A DNA stretch of 64,000 nt, from the NCBI GenBank assembly GCA_009787835.1, contig WQSN01000004.1:48420-112419 (forward strand). Direction: 5' to 3'. Below are positions 1 through 9,171 of this stretch, in pieces. Both the position numbers and the translations under genes were made by a program. How positions within the stretch are numbered: position 1 is the stretch's first letter; each line of letters starts with the position of its first letter. Source of the DNA: Treponema sp. Lineage in GTDB: Bacteria; Spirochaetota; Spirochaetia; Treponematales; Breznakiellaceae. The notes under the pieces are model-generated. The model was given only the letters and a program-made list of their open reading frames with translations. It was not told the DNA's origin and ran no database searches.

Positions 1-1000
1 CGAAGACAGGACAATCCCGCTTGGTTTTCCTCTTGTCAATGAGGCATTTCGCGTATTGGCAATGATTGTATCAGGCATTGTCGCCGGCATGGCCTGCAAG
101 CGCCACCTTGCGCTCTTCAATAACATGATAGAATCACAGACATCTGCATCCGATTCTGTTACCAAAACAGTGGAACAGACAAAGAGCATGGCAAAAACAA
201 TTCAAAAATCCACAGACGAAATATTCCTGTCTTCCAAGGAAATTTTTACCACAGCGAACAACCAGGCGGCAAGCATTCAGGAGATAGAAAGCACAATAAA
301 CGAAAACGCGAAAATAGCAGGCGAAATTGCGGACAAAACATCCAGCGTAGCCGCAATTGCATCCAAAATGGAAAACGATGTCATTCACGGGTTTTCTGTT
401 CTGGAAAACAATGTCAATCAGCTTGAAAACATAAAAAGCAAAAATGACGGAGTAATTTCAGGCATTGTAGCCCTTGGAAACAAAATTACAAAAATACGCG
501 ATATAATAAAAACCATTAATACAATTACCGATCAAACCAAAGTAATTGCGTTTAACGCCGCTCTTGAAGCCGCAAGTGCGGGGGATCGCGGAAAACGATT
601 CGCCGTAGTCGCGAGCGAAGTAAACCGCCTTGCAGATGATATTGCGGCTCTTACTAGGCAAATTCGCGAACAGACAGAGGAGATTCAGGGCTCGTCAACT
701 TCATTGATCATTTCAAGCGAGGAAAGCGCCGACAAAATCACCGAGGGTAATAACCTTATCAGGGAGCTGGAAGACATTTTCCGTGAAATACGCTCAGGCG
801 CGGAGATTACGGCAAACCAGGCCCAAACCATCACAGTGTCCACTCAAAGACAGCAAAAATCCACAGAACAAATAAATGTCGCCATCGCCGATATTTCAAA
901 AGGTCTTAGTAATTTTATACATTCAACAAAGGTCGCGACTTCATCTGCGGAGGATCTTACGCAGATGATTAATAAACTGGACGCTTTACTGTCAAGTTAA
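1..1000 (+). CDS. Methyl-accepting chemotaxis protein, C-terminal part (5' end outside window)
   Basis: The frame is open to the left edge (codons from base 2), so the listed TTG start at 56 is probably internal and the receptor begins upstream. What is visible is a long helical, Gln/Glu/Ser-rich cytoplasmic signalling domain. The hairpin tip VIAFNAALEAASAGDRGKRF is the conserved CheA/CheW contact region of MCPs, and the flanking heptad-like helices would form the four-helix bundle. A short hydrophobic stretch (VLAMIVSGIVAGMA) before the helices could be the end of a membrane segment. It should feed the chemotaxis kinase controlling flagellar rotation. The gene ends convergently with the next one, overlapping by 4 bp. 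The sensory domain is not visible, so the ligand cannot be guessed. Confidence 0.9.
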   Translation, partial: EDRTIPLGFPLVNEAFRVLAMIVSGIVAGMACKRHLALFNNMIESQTSASDSVTKTVEQTKSMAKTIQKSTDEIFLSSKEIFTTANNQAASIQEIESTINENAKIAGEIADKTSSVAAIASKMENDVIHGFSVLENNVNQLENIKSKNDGVISGIVALGNKITKIRDIIKTINTITDQTKVIAFNAALEAASAGDRGKRFAVVASEVNRLADDIAALTRQIREQTEEIQGSSTSLIISSEESADKITEGNNLIRELEDIFREIRSGAEITANQAQTITVSTQRQQKSTEQINVAIADISKGLSNFIHSTKVATSSAEDLTQMINKLDALLSS

Positions 1001-4000
1001 AGCGCATTTTGTCCGCTGTTAACGGTTTTTTGTTCTTTTGTAAATCTTGCGTTCATTATCAGCATCTGCAAACGGTTTTCAATGTTCGCAAAACTGACAT
1101 CAGGATCATAATCCAAAGGCAGAATCTGAATGCCGGGGTAATGTTCCTTAAGTTTCTTAATGATTCCGCGGCCGCAGACATGATTTGGAAGGCAGCCGAA
1201 CGGCTGGAGGATTACAAAAGAGCGGATGCCTTTCGCGGCATAATGGAGAATGTCAGCGGAGATTAAAAAAGATTCGCCTGACAGTATCGAATGATGCATT
1301 ATATGATCGCTTAGCTTCCATACTTCATCAAGAGTTACATCGCTTTCGTATAACGGATGTTTTTTCGCGATATTGTCGGTGTGTTTCACGGCAATGTCCA
1401 TAAATTTATCGCCGCCAAAAGCGAACAATGTGTCGTATAACGAATGTTTAACCCTGAATTCCTTCATTTCCGCTATCGTATGCTGAAGAAAAAGATGGCG
1501 GTAAATGCCGTACATGCGCGGGAATATTACTTCCATCCCGTTTTTTTCAAGATACTTTTCCACTTCCTGATTTGATCCCGGATGAAAGGTTAAAAGATAT
1601 TCACCCTGAATTAACACAGGCTCTCTTAATTTTGAGCGGTCATAGCGGATTTTGCACATATCATCTATCGCCCTGGTAAACGGCTTAAAGGAGCCTGGAA
1701 TGCCGCCCTTCTTAAGACCGTCCGCGATTTCAGCAAATGCGTTCTCTGTTACCTTGTCTGTTTCTCCCTTCTCCAGTTCGTAAGGACGTATCTTCCGCCT
1801 TAAATACTCAAGAGCGTCTGTTTGAATAATGCCCCATACAATATTGGCATAAGTAACAGCGGTAAAGTTCATGCCAGGATGCGCTTTTTTCAGATCCATC
1901 ATATCGGTAGTAATTACAGGCACCTGGGGAAAGCCCGCTTCATCCAGCGCTTTTCTTGTTAAAGGCATATAATTTGCGAGCCTGCAGTCGCAAAGGACTT
2001 TCGCGTTGCTTACTACAGTATTGTCAGGATCATATTTTCCGCTTTTAAGCGCGAGAATGGCTTCGCCGATTACAATCTGCGCGGGCAGGCACATATCATT
2101 ATGCACATATTTCTTTCCCATCGCTATTGCATCCGCACCGCCCATCGGCAGAGGTTCTGTGATGTAACCATGATAGGCAAGGCAGCCGCTTGCGACAAGG
2201 CAGAATGCCCTGCTCGCGTTCGGTATTAAAATGGTCTTGTGCTTGTCCGTTTTTTTCAGTTTTACAGGATAGGGATCGCCAAGCGGTTTGGCGTTATGCG
2301 CTTCCTTTTTCCTGCGTATCATTACGGTTTCTATAAATGATCGTACGCGGATGCGCAGAGGGCCTGCTATCTCACTCTCGTCCATTTTTAAAATCAGGGG
2401 AGACTTGCCCGAAATTTCATCCATTATGCGCGCAATTTCGTCCGTATAAACGGCGTCATGCCCGCAGCCGAAACTGAAAATGTCAACATATTCAAGAGCG
2501 GGATGGTTGGCCGCGATAATGGCACCAGAAAGCAGGCGCGCGTGATTGTTGTTTGTAATCTCCACCCGCGATTTGTCCAGCTTTACCTTTCCGATGCCGG
2601 GAAGAGAATCAAGTGTCAGCACAGGTATTCCCATGCCCGTAAAGTAGCGGGAAAGATTGTGATTGATATGTTCATCATACTGATAATGCCGCCCTGCAAT
2701 AACAACCGCAAATTTTCCTTCACGTTCGGCTTCATCAATTATTTTACTGCCGTTATCTGTCATTAAACGCCTGAAATCGTTAAGCGCTTTTTCCGCCTGT
2801 TCAATCGCGGCAAGGACAGCTTTCCCGGGAATATCAAAAGTTTTCTGCATAAAAACGCAGAGCTGATTATCCTGATCCCTTTTGGAAAACCAGTGGCAGA
2901 CAGGGGTATCAAACGGGATATTGTGTTTTTCCTGCGGGTTATTGGAAAATCTGACAGATAACGGATACCCTTTCAGCACAGGGCATGTAAAAGTGCTGAA
3001 ACGCTCAGGATTATCGGGAGGAAGCCTGTTAATCTGCGGGAAGAATATCCTGTTTACCTTCCTGTCGATTAGATCCTGAATATGGCCGTGAACCAGTTTT
3101 GCCGGAAAGCAGACTGTATCGGACGCTACAAACTGAATTCCGCTTTCGTACAATTTGCGGGAACTCTTCCGTGATATTACGGTTTTAAAGCCCAAAGCGT
3201 TCCAGAACACTTTCCAGAACGGCATGTTCCGCCAGAAATCCAACACCCTCGGGATCCCGATTGTAATGCCGTTTAACGGTAATACAGGAGTAAATGGATA
3301 ATCCTTAAAAAGAAGTTCATCCCTTATTTTAATCATGTCGGGAACAGAGTTAATATTATTAGTGATTTTATTCGCCTCTTCGCGGATTACAGGATCATTA
3401 ATGTCACCGACAAGCTCTCCGCGTTCGCAGCGGTTGCCCGTAACCCAGGTTAAACCGTTTGTAAAACGTACCAGAGTACGGTTACAGCTATTGCTGCAGA
3501 ACGGGCAAATTTTATTAGCTTCCTGGGTGTAATCAAAATCCTTAAGAGCGTCAAAACCGATAAAACGCGAACAGCCGCCTGTTCCGTGCGGAGAAGTGTA
3601 ACCGTGCTCGTTAATTTCACGCCTGGTGAGAATTGCAATTCCTATAGCGCCCATCTCTCCCGGATACGGAGCGCGGATTACCGATTTGCCAAGATACTGT
3701 TCAAACGCGCGCAGAACCGCGTCATTTTTTAAAGTGCCGCCCTGCACTACTATTTTATTGCCAAGCTGGGCGGCGGAGGAAATGCGCACTACCTTGGTAA
3801 ACACATTTTCTACGATTGAGCGGCAAAGCCCCGCCATAATATCGTCCGCCTGTTTTCCGTTTTTCTGCTCGGTGATTATCGTACTGTTCATAAAGACAGT
3901 GCAGCGGCTGCCAAGGCGGGCTGGATTCTTCGCGTTAAGGGCGGACTCCGCGATTTTACTGACAGGAATATTCAAAGCTCCGGCAAAAGTTTCAAGGAAA

Positions 4001-5412
4001 GAACCGCAGCCTGATGAGCACGCTTCGTTTACAGTAATATTGGTAATAATATCATTTGAAATGCTGATAGCCTTCATGTCCTGACCGCCAATGTCCAGGA
4101 TGAAGCTGACGCCCGGAATATATTTTTGCGCGGCCGCGGCATGGGCTACAGTTTCAACTGTGTGGAAATCAGCGCCGAACGCTTTATCAAAAAGCAGTTC
4201 GCCGTAACCAGTGGTTCCCAGCGCGATAATTTCAAGCTTAATGCCCGCTTTCTTATATTTTTTATTCATGTCAAGCAATGCCTGCTTTACAACCTTCAGC
4301 GGTTCGCCCTTGTTGGAACTGTAAAAACAGTCAACAACATTTTCATCTTCGTCTATCAGCACAAATTTTGTAGTGGTGGATCCTGCATCAATTCCAAGAT
4401 ACACGCGCAATGTATCCCCTTTTTTTAATGTGAGCGCCATGAGATCATCGTTTATATCCATCATTTTATGACGGGCAGTGAACTCTTCCCTTTCATGAGA
4501 TATATTAAAAAAATTCAAATTATGTATGTCAGAATTTCCCGCGATAATTTCACGGTACATGGAAAGGGATTTTAACGCGGCATCGGGACTGAATTTATAA
4601 TCAAAATCCGCGAACATTTCTTTAACAGAAAGAGCAGCTCCATAGGCGATGAAAAGCTCAGCTTTAGGGGGAATAATTATATCAGCGTCGGAAAGCCCGA
4701 GACGCTCGACAAAAACCCTGATCAAAGTAGGATTAAACGTTAAAGGCCCGCCTTCAAAAACTACAGGCGGTTTAATCTCCAGTCCCTGCGACAGACCGCC
4801 GATAGTCTGCTTCGCGATTGCATGAAATGTTGAAAGGGCGATATCTTCCAATAACCCGCCCTGATTCAACAAAGGCTGAATATCTGTTTTGGCGAATACT
4901 CCGCAGCGGCCGGAAATATCATAAACCTGCGTACCCTTTGCGGCAAGAGCGTCAAATTCCTCAATTGGGATTCGCAGAAGAGATGCTACTTCATCAATAA
5001 AAGCTCCGGTCCCCCCTGCGCAGCTTCCGTTCATGCGCATGTCTCCTGCTACCAGCCGGTTAGTCGCTTTGTCATGGTAGAAGAAGACGATTTTTGCGTC
5101 CTGACCTCCCAATTCCACAGCGACTCTTGCCTGAGGATAGAAAGTTCTGACAGCGATTGAATTGGCTACCACTTCCTGGATATACGGAACATTGAGCAAG
5201 TCCGCAATAGCCCTGCCTCCCGATCCGCAGAAGGCAAGTTTATACTGCTCATGGGTATATTGGGAAAAAATCTCCTGTAAAAATGAGCGAACCATCTCGC
5301 TCTGACAGGCATTATGCCGCGCATACCGGGAAAAAATTACTTCGTTTGTATCACTCCTGATAACTACAGTCTTAACCGTAGTGGAGCCTACGTCTATACC
5401 TATGTGAATCAT
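997..5412 (-). CDS. Giant fused activase/dehydratase-like protein of the 2-hydroxyacyl-CoA dehydratase family
   Basis: About 1,471 residues. Two ASKHA/BadF-type ATPase domains lie in tandem: GIDVGSTTVKTVV near the N-terminus with Cys motif GSCAGGTGAF, and GIDAGSTTTKFVL near residue 345 with NEACSSGCGSF. In family members such cysteines bridge a [4Fe-4S] cluster. They are followed by a DUF2229-like region (GITIGIPRVLDFWRNMPFWK) and a long C-terminal part with Cys motifs (CPFCSNSC, DMCLPAQ, FGCLPNHVCG) resembling dehydratase subunits. The family uses ATP to drive low-potential electrons into an Fe-S partner in anaerobes; the substrate of this large fused version is unknown. The length is normal for the fused type. 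I chose ATG 5412 (MIHIGIDVG) over the upstream TTG 5436 because a promoter overlaps the latter. No good Shine-Dalgarno is visible. Confidence 0.85.
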   Translation of the reverse strand: MIHIGIDVGSTTVKTVVIRSDTNEVIFSRYARHNACQSEMVRSFLQEIFSQYTHEQYKLAFCGSGGRAIADLLNVPYIQEVVANSIAVRTFYPQARVAVELGGQDAKIVFFYHDKATNRLVAGDMRMNGSCAGGTGAFIDEVASLLRIPIEEFDALAAKGTQVYDISGRCGVFAKTDIQPLLNQGGLLEDIALSTFHAIAKQTIGGLSQGLEIKPPVVFEGGPLTFNPTLIRVFVERLGLSDADIIIPPKAELFIAYGAALSVKEMFADFDYKFSPDAALKSLSMYREIIAGNSDIHNLNFFNISHEREEFTARHKMMDINDDLMALTLKKGDTLRVYLGIDAGSTTTKFVLIDEDENVVDCFYSSNKGEPLKVVKQALLDMNKKYKKAGIKLEIIALGTTGYGELLFDKAFGADFHTVETVAHAAAAQKYIPGVSFILDIGGQDMKAISISNDIITNITVNEACSSGCGSFLETFAGALNIPVSKIAESALNAKNPARLGSRCTVFMNSTIITEQKNGKQADDIMAGLCRSIVENVFTKVVRISSAAQLGNKIVVQGGTLKNDAVLRAFEQYLGKSVIRAPYPGEMGAIGIAILTRREINEHGYTSPHGTGGCSRFIGFDALKDFDYTQEANKICPFCSNSCNRTLVRFTNGLTWVTGNRCERGELVGDINDPVIREEANKITNNINSVPDMIKIRDELLFKDYPFTPVLPLNGITIGIPRVLDFWRNMPFWKVFWNALGFKTVISRKSSRKLYESGIQFVASDTVCFPAKLVHGHIQDLIDRKVNRIFFPQINRLPPDNPERFSTFTCPVLKGYPLSVRFSNNPQEKHNIPFDTPVCHWFSKRDQDNQLCVFMQKTFDIPGKAVLAAIEQAEKALNDFRRLMTDNGSKIIDEAEREGKFAVVIAGRHYQYDEHINHNLSRYFTGMGIPVLTLDSLPGIGKVKLDKSRVEITNNNHARLLSGAIIAANHPALEYVDIFSFGCGHDAVYTDEIARIMDEISGKSPLILKMDESEIAGPLRIRVRSFIETVMIRRKKEAHNAKPLGDPYPVKLKKTDKHKTILIPNASRAFCLVASGCLAYHGYITEPLPMGGADAIAMGKKYVHNDMCLPAQIVIGEAILALKSGKYDPDNTVVSNAKVLCDCRLANYMPLTRKALDEAGFPQVPVITTDMMDLKKAHPGMNFTAVTYANIVWGIIQTDALEYLRRKIRPYELEKGETDKVTENAFAEIADGLKKGGIPGSFKPFTRAIDDMCKIRYDRSKLREPVLIQGEYLLTFHPGSNQEVEKYLEKNGMEVIFPRMYGIYRHLFLQHTIAEMKEFRVKHSLYDTLFAFGGDKFMDIAVKHTDNIAKKHPLYESDVTLDEVWKLSDHIMHHSILSGESFLISADILHYAAKGIRSFVILQPFGCLPNHVCGRGIIKKLKEHYPGIQILPLDYDPDVSFANIENRLQMLIMNARFTKEQKTVNSGQNAL

Positions 5413-5426
5413 AAGGATTTTTTTAA

Positions 5427-5455
5427 TTTCTATCAAAATTTTGATTTTTTTTCAA
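5427..5455 (-). promoter_or_regulatory. Candidate sigma70 promoter for the activase-like gene
   Basis: Read on the minus strand: TTGAAA, 17-bp spacer, TAGAAA. The predicted start of transcription is about 8 nt before the ATG at 5412, giving a very short leader without Shine-Dalgarno. The -10 matches consensus at 4 of 6 positions. Confidence 0.4.
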
Positions 5456-5485
5456 TAGGGGGTCAATTTATGTTCAAATGCAACT

Positions 5486-5513
5486 TTGTAATGTATTAAC
5501 TTCATGGTATAAC
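5486..5513 (+). promoter_or_regulatory. Candidate promoter for the RNA methyltransferase gene
   Basis: TTGTAA, 16-bp spacer, TATAAC, with only 5 nt between the -10 and the ATG at 5519 and no Shine-Dalgarno. If used, the transcript would be leaderless or nearly so. Confidence 0.4.
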
Positions 5514-5518
5514 AAATT

Positions 5519-6694
5519 ATGGTGACAGGCGATATTTTGAAGTTACGGCTGGAAAGCATAACCGGCGGCGGAGAGGCGGTTGGACGGTTTGAAGGCATAC
5601 CAGTCTTTGTTGAAGGCGGCGCGCCAGATGAAACTGTTTTATGCCGCGTTACAGAAGACAGAAAAAAATGGATGCGTTCTGAACTGCTTGAAATTATTGA
5701 GCCATCTCCTGCGCGCGTGGACAGCTTATGCGCGTTTAACAATAAATGCGGCGGATGTCCTCTTCAGCATATTGAGTACAATACCCAGCTTGAAGCGAAA
5801 AAAAACATATTAAAAGATTCTCTGTTAAAATTTGGCGGAATTCCAGCTTCTGAAATGCCCGCAATCGATCCTGAAGTTTATCCTTCACCGGAATGGGAAT
5901 ACCGCAATAGAATGCAATTTCACTGTATAAGGCAAGCGCCCGCAGGCAGTCCAAAATACGGCCTGATGGGACGGAGAAGCCCGGAAATAATCAGGGTTTC
6001 TGACTGCCCTGTCGCTTCCATTCAAATAAGGGATATTCTTCGCGTAAAAGAAAAAGAGCTTACACCGCCGCCCGGTAAAGATCGTTTTACAGTATTCGCA
6101 AAGGACAATGTCATATTAAGCGAAGGCGGACAGGAGAGGGGAAAAATAAAACTCCTTGAAAAAGATGTACTAATCGACGCCGGTTTATTTTTTCAGAGTA
6201 ACTGTTTTATGCTGGAAAAACTAATAATTGAACTGCGCAAGATTGCAAAGCAGGCGGACTGTAATTATCCAATGGCGGATCTTTACTGCGGCGTTGGGAC
6301 ATTTGCGATCTTTCTCTGCGATCTTTTTCCGAAAATAATCCTTGCAGAGGAAAACAAAGACGCCAAAAATCTCGCCCGTGAAAATTTAAAGGGAGCAAAC
6401 GCGGAATTTTTCGCTCTATGCGATACACAGTGGCCGCGGACAATATTGCGTAATAAAGCAGCAATAGGCTTTGCTGTAGTTGATCCGCCAAGATCAGGGC
6501 TTAACTCCAATACCGCATCAGCGCTGGCCAATAATGGGCCGCCTGTTATTGCCTATGTATCCTGTAACACAGTCTCGCTGGCCCGCGATTCAAAAATCCT
6601 TGCAAGAGGCGGCTATAAACTGAAAGAGCTGAAACTATTTGATTTTTATCCCCAGACCGCGCACATAGAAAGTTTAGCAGTGTTTGTAAAATAG
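5519..6694 (+). CDS. 23S rRNA/tRNA (uracil-5-)-methyltransferase, TrmA/RumA family
   Basis: 391 residues, normal for the family. The N-terminal 60 residues look like a TRAM RNA-binding domain (ITGGGEAVGRFEGIPVFVEG). A [4Fe-4S]-type cluster motif follows (CAFNNKCGGC). The C-terminal half is a SAM-dependent methyltransferase: ADLYCGVGTF binds SAM, DPPRSGL is the family motif, and SCNTVSLARD carries the nucleophilic cysteine. It should transfer a methyl group from SAM to C5 of a uridine in 23S rRNA or tRNA; which uridine cannot be told from sequence. It is divergent from the activase-like gene, and the start codon has no Shine-Dalgarno but a close -10 box. Confidence 0.9.
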   Translation: MVTGDILKLRLESITGGGEAVGRFEGIPVFVEGGAPDETVLCRVTEDRKKWMRSELLEIIEPSPARVDSLCAFNNKCGGCPLQHIEYNTQLEAKKNILKDSLLKFGGIPASEMPAIDPEVYPSPEWEYRNRMQFHCIRQAPAGSPKYGLMGRRSPEIIRVSDCPVASIQIRDILRVKEKELTPPPGKDRFTVFAKDNVILSEGGQERGKIKLLEKDVLIDAGLFFQSNCFMLEKLIIELRKIAKQADCNYPMADLYCGVGTFAIFLCDLFPKIILAEENKDAKNLARENLKGANAEFFALCDTQWPRTILRNKAAIGFAVVDPPRSGLNSNTASALANNGPPVIAYVSCNTVSLARDSKILARGGYKLKELKLFDFYPQTAHIESLAVFVK

Positions 6695-6710
6695 TTCTGT
6701 TTAACCACCC

Positions 6711-6739
6711 TTGATATATAATAATAAATTTGGGATAAT
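6711..6739 (+). promoter_or_regulatory. Promoter of the small unknown gene (leaderless geometry)
   Basis: TTGATA, 17-bp spacer, GATAAT. Exactly 7 nt separate the -10 from the ATG at 6747, so the transcript should start at or next to the initiation codon. The TTG offered as a start in the ORF track is this -35 box. Confidence 0.55.
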
Positions 6740-6746
6740 TTTAACC

Positions 6747-7187
6747 ATGAAAAATGAAGAAAATAAGATTCTATCAGTTGAAGATATACTACACCTTCAA
6801 AGTGATAAAAACAATCAAAAAGATAAAATAATGCCTAATGTAGACACAAGCAAATACGTTCTACAACAAAAACCAAAAGTGGAAGCGGCGCGCAGCTTTG
6901 CCACCTCTGTAAACATCACAGAAGAACAGCGAAAACAGTTCAATCAGGGCAATACAGCAGCGCCAAACCGCAATACCATACTGGCCGAACAAGCCCGTCA
7001 GGCAATTAAAATAGTAGAGCAAAACGCCCAAAAGGAAGCCATAGAAAGCAAAAAGACAGTTGAAGAAAAAAAAGTAAAAGATGGAAAAGACATAAAAAAA
7101 CTTGCCGATGAAATCAGAGGCGGTAAATTTGACTTTAACTTCGGCGCCCTTATCGAAGGCTCAAAGAATCTTAAAGATACTATTTGA
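6747..7187 (+). CDS. Small hydrophilic protein of unknown function
   Basis: 146 residues from ATG 6747 (MKNEENKILSVEDILHL). It is Lys/Glu/Gln-rich, with no signal peptide, membrane segment or cysteine, and is probably largely helical or disordered in the middle. The C-terminal stretch (KKLADEIRGGKFDFNFGALI) faintly recalls the pattern at the end of FlgM-type anti-sigma-28 factors (helix, basic-Gly turn, helix). That is only a resemblance by eye and could be chance. It follows the RNA methyltransferase by 52 bp but appears to have its own promoter and no Shine-Dalgarno. A large hairpin lies beyond its stop. Homology unrecognised. Confidence 0.65.
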   Translation: MKNEENKILSVEDILHLQSDKNNQKDKIMPNVDTSKYVLQQKPKVEAARSFATSVNITEEQRKQFNQGNTAAPNRNTILAEQARQAIKIVEQNAQKEAIESKKTVEEKKVKDGKDIKKLADEIRGGKFDFNFGALIEGSKNLKDTI

Positions 7188-7302
7188 ATTGAATTGTCCG
7201 CAGATTAAACGGATTATTATGGATTATAGGGAAGAAATGTTTTAAATCCGTTTTAATTCACAGACCTTTAATTTCTATATCAACGATTAGGGAGTCATGT
7301 AT

Positions 7303-7356
7303 CTAACATTACCTATGTACACTATTTACACAGTGTACTATAGATAGATATGTTAG
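7303..7356. terminator. Large imperfect hairpin between convergent genes
   Basis: Inner arms GTACACT/AGTGTAC are perfect with an 8-nt loop, and outer arms CTAACAT/ATGTTAG are also perfect, separated by partly matched sequence. The hairpin sits at the junction of two converging genes and overlaps the stop of the lipoprotein gene. No long T-run follows on either strand, so it may be a bidirectional or Rho-type end, or simply a dyad. Confidence 0.5.
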
Positions 7357-8012
7357 CGATCAAACGCTTCTTTCATTCGCTCTTCAGCGTTAAAAGTGGC
7401 CATGGGTGGAACAAGTAAAATATCGTTCATGCGCTCTTCAGCATCGAAGTACCTGGGTTTCGAAGAATCATATAAAATTGACCATTTTTCCCTTAACATG
7501 TCTATTATTTTGTCCGCTTCAGTTTTATCAATCGCCGCTATGCAAACTACCTCGTTATCAATTGTCTTTCCAAGGCGCATTATTTGAATTTTTACGGAAT
7601 TATTTAATTCATATACCATGTCAGGATAATGAGAAATTTTTGCATCTTCCGGTTCCCCAAGCATAGCAATCAGTAAACCTACAGTTGCCCAATATTTAGC
7701 CGCTTCAATGGCTATTGTATCAGCGCTTCCAATACCTAACCCAACACCCAGGAATTCATCATCATACATCAAACCCCACGTTCTGGCTGCATTCCAATCT
7801 TCAGGTAAAATTTCTGGCAGCCAGGGGATAGTTTTTAGTTGGCCAGGTATTATATCCACGGGGAAAGTATCCATATCCCATGACCAGTCAGCTACAGTTT
7901 CCAGTTTAGGAAGAGATGTTGAATCTGTTTTGGGAACAGAATTACAGCCAATAAACGCAAAAAAAGCCAAAATTGCAATAAGAGGCAATATAATACGAAA
8001 AATTTTGTTCAC
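7353..8012 (-). CDS. Putative lipoprotein of unknown function
   Basis: 219 residues. A basic start (MNKIFRIILPLIAILAFF) is followed by a relaxed spirochaete-type lipobox (FAFIGC), so it is probably lipidated at the cysteine and anchored in the inner or outer membrane. The mature part is acidic and Trp-rich at its start (VADWSWDMDTFP) with a hydrophobic helix around residues 100-118. The C-terminus holds a short duplicated motif (DAEERMNDI and NAEERMKEA). The GTG start at 8012 is supported by AAGGAG 8 nt upstream. It is monocistronic with its own promoter. No family recognised. Confidence 0.75.
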   Translation of the reverse strand: MNKIFRIILPLIAILAFFAFIGCNSVPKTDSTSLPKLETVADWSWDMDTFPVDIIPGQLKTIPWLPEILPEDWNAARTWGLMYDDEFLGVGLGIGSADTIAIEAAKYWATVGLLIAMLGEPEDAKISHYPDMVYELNNSVKIQIMRLGKTIDNEVVCIAAIDKTEADKIIDMLREKWSILYDSSKPRYFDAEERMNDILLVPPMATFNAEERMKEAFDR

Positions 8013-8039
8013 TGAGAATCTCCTTGTATAATAAATTTA

Positions 8040-8067
8040 ATTATATTTTAAAATTCAAAAAAATCAA
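8040..8067 (-). promoter_or_regulatory. Sigma70-type promoter of the lipoprotein gene
   Basis: Minus strand: TTGATT, 16-bp spacer, TATAAT (perfect -10), followed by a leader of about 20 nt containing AAGGAG and the GTG start. Confidence 0.55.
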
Positions 8068-8100
8068 GAAAATTTTCGGTTATTTTTAATGAATGATAAA

Positions 8101-9156
8101 TCAGCCCTTTTCGCTCAAACCATCTTTTGCGGCAAGAATCTGATCATTTACCTGATTAAAAACATCCACGATTAGCGGATCAAAATGGCCGCCTGAGCTG
8201 CTTAAAATTACATTAACCGCTTCTTCATGGGTAAAGGCTTTTTTGTAGGGGCGTTCCGAAACAAGAGCGTCATATACGTCAATGATTGCCATAAGGCGTC
8301 CCTGAAGAGGAATCTCTTTTCCTTTAAGGCCGTAAGGGTATCCCGATCCGTTCCAGCATTCGTGGTGATACGCCGCTATCATTTTGGCGTTTTGTAAAAA
8401 ATCAGCGTCCCCTGTCTGTTTCATGGTTTTATCAATGATCCGTTCACCCGCGATGGAATGCGTTTTCATTGTTTTTTTCTCTTCCTGTGTCAGGGGACCG
8501 GGCTTGTTTAAGATGGAATCAGAAATGGTTATTTTTCCCAAATCATGCAATCGCGCCGATGAAATCACAGACGCCATGTTCCAGTCACGCATTTCGTCTG
8601 TATATATTTCACGTTCCATCATCGCTTCAATTAAAATTTTTAAATAAACGGCGGTTCTGTCTATATGACCGCCTGTGTTCTTATCGCGATGCTCCACAAG
8701 TTCCGCCATTGTCTGCACAATGCCGTTCTGCAGAAGCACAAGCTGTTCCATACGGCGGGCAAGCTGCGCTGTACGTTCACGTATTAATTCATCAAGCTGC
8801 AGATGGTTTTTTATGCGGTTAAGCAGCACCGGAACAGAAAATGGTTTCATAATAAAATCCACTGCTCCCATTTCAATGCCCATTGCCTCGCATACAGGAT
8901 CAGTGCGTCCGGTCAGAAATATTACAGGAATTTCCGCGTATGTTTCACTTGATTTTAATTTCTTCATCGCTTCAAAACCTGTCATTTCAGGCATTTCAAC
9001 ATCAAGTAAAATAAGATCGGGTTTGAACTTTTCCAATGCCATAAACATTTTTGTCGCGGAAGCCAGGGCTATGACCCTGTACTGTTTCACAAGAGCTTCT
9101 TCCGCCATCGTAAGGTTTGTAGCGTTATCGTCAATCAGGAAAATGGTTTTCTGCAT
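8101..9156 (-). CDS. Response regulator with HD-GYP cyclic-di-GMP phosphodiesterase domain (module 1)
   Basis: 351 residues. The N-terminal receiver domain (about 3-120) has the acidic pair DD at 9-10, phospho-acceptor Asp52 in LLDVEMPEM and Lys104. After a helical linker the HD-GYP domain (about 140-345) carries GGHIDRT, the metal-binding HD at 204-205 (LHDLGK), HH at 264-265 and GYP at 272-274 (NGSGYP). All signature residues are present, so it should be active in hydrolysing cyclic-di-GMP when phosphorylated. It is last in a three-gene operon after a hybrid kinase and a tandem-receiver protein, and is closely similar to the HD-GYP protein at 23.2-24.2 kb. Confidence 0.92.
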   Translation of the reverse strand: MQKTIFLIDDNATNLTMAEEALVKQYRVIALASATKMFMALEKFKPDLILLDVEMPEMTGFEAMKKLKSSETYAEIPVIFLTGRTDPVCEAMGIEMGAVDFIMKPFSVPVLLNRIKNHLQLDELIRERTAQLARRMEQLVLLQNGIVQTMAELVEHRDKNTGGHIDRTAVYLKILIEAMMEREIYTDEMRDWNMASVISSARLHDLGKITISDSILNKPGPLTQEEKKTMKTHSIAGERIIDKTMKQTGDADFLQNAKMIAAYHHECWNGSGYPYGLKGKEIPLQGRLMAIIDVYDALVSERPYKKAFTHEEAVNVILSSSGGHFDPLIVDVFNQVNDQILAAKDGLSEKG

Positions 9157-9171
9157 AACTTTACCCCATGT

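Noticed and set aside
2458-4428. Several long plus-strand ORFs opposite the giant activase gene
   Set aside because: They mirror the real gene's codon pattern, have no family features or ribosome-binding sites, and are shadows.
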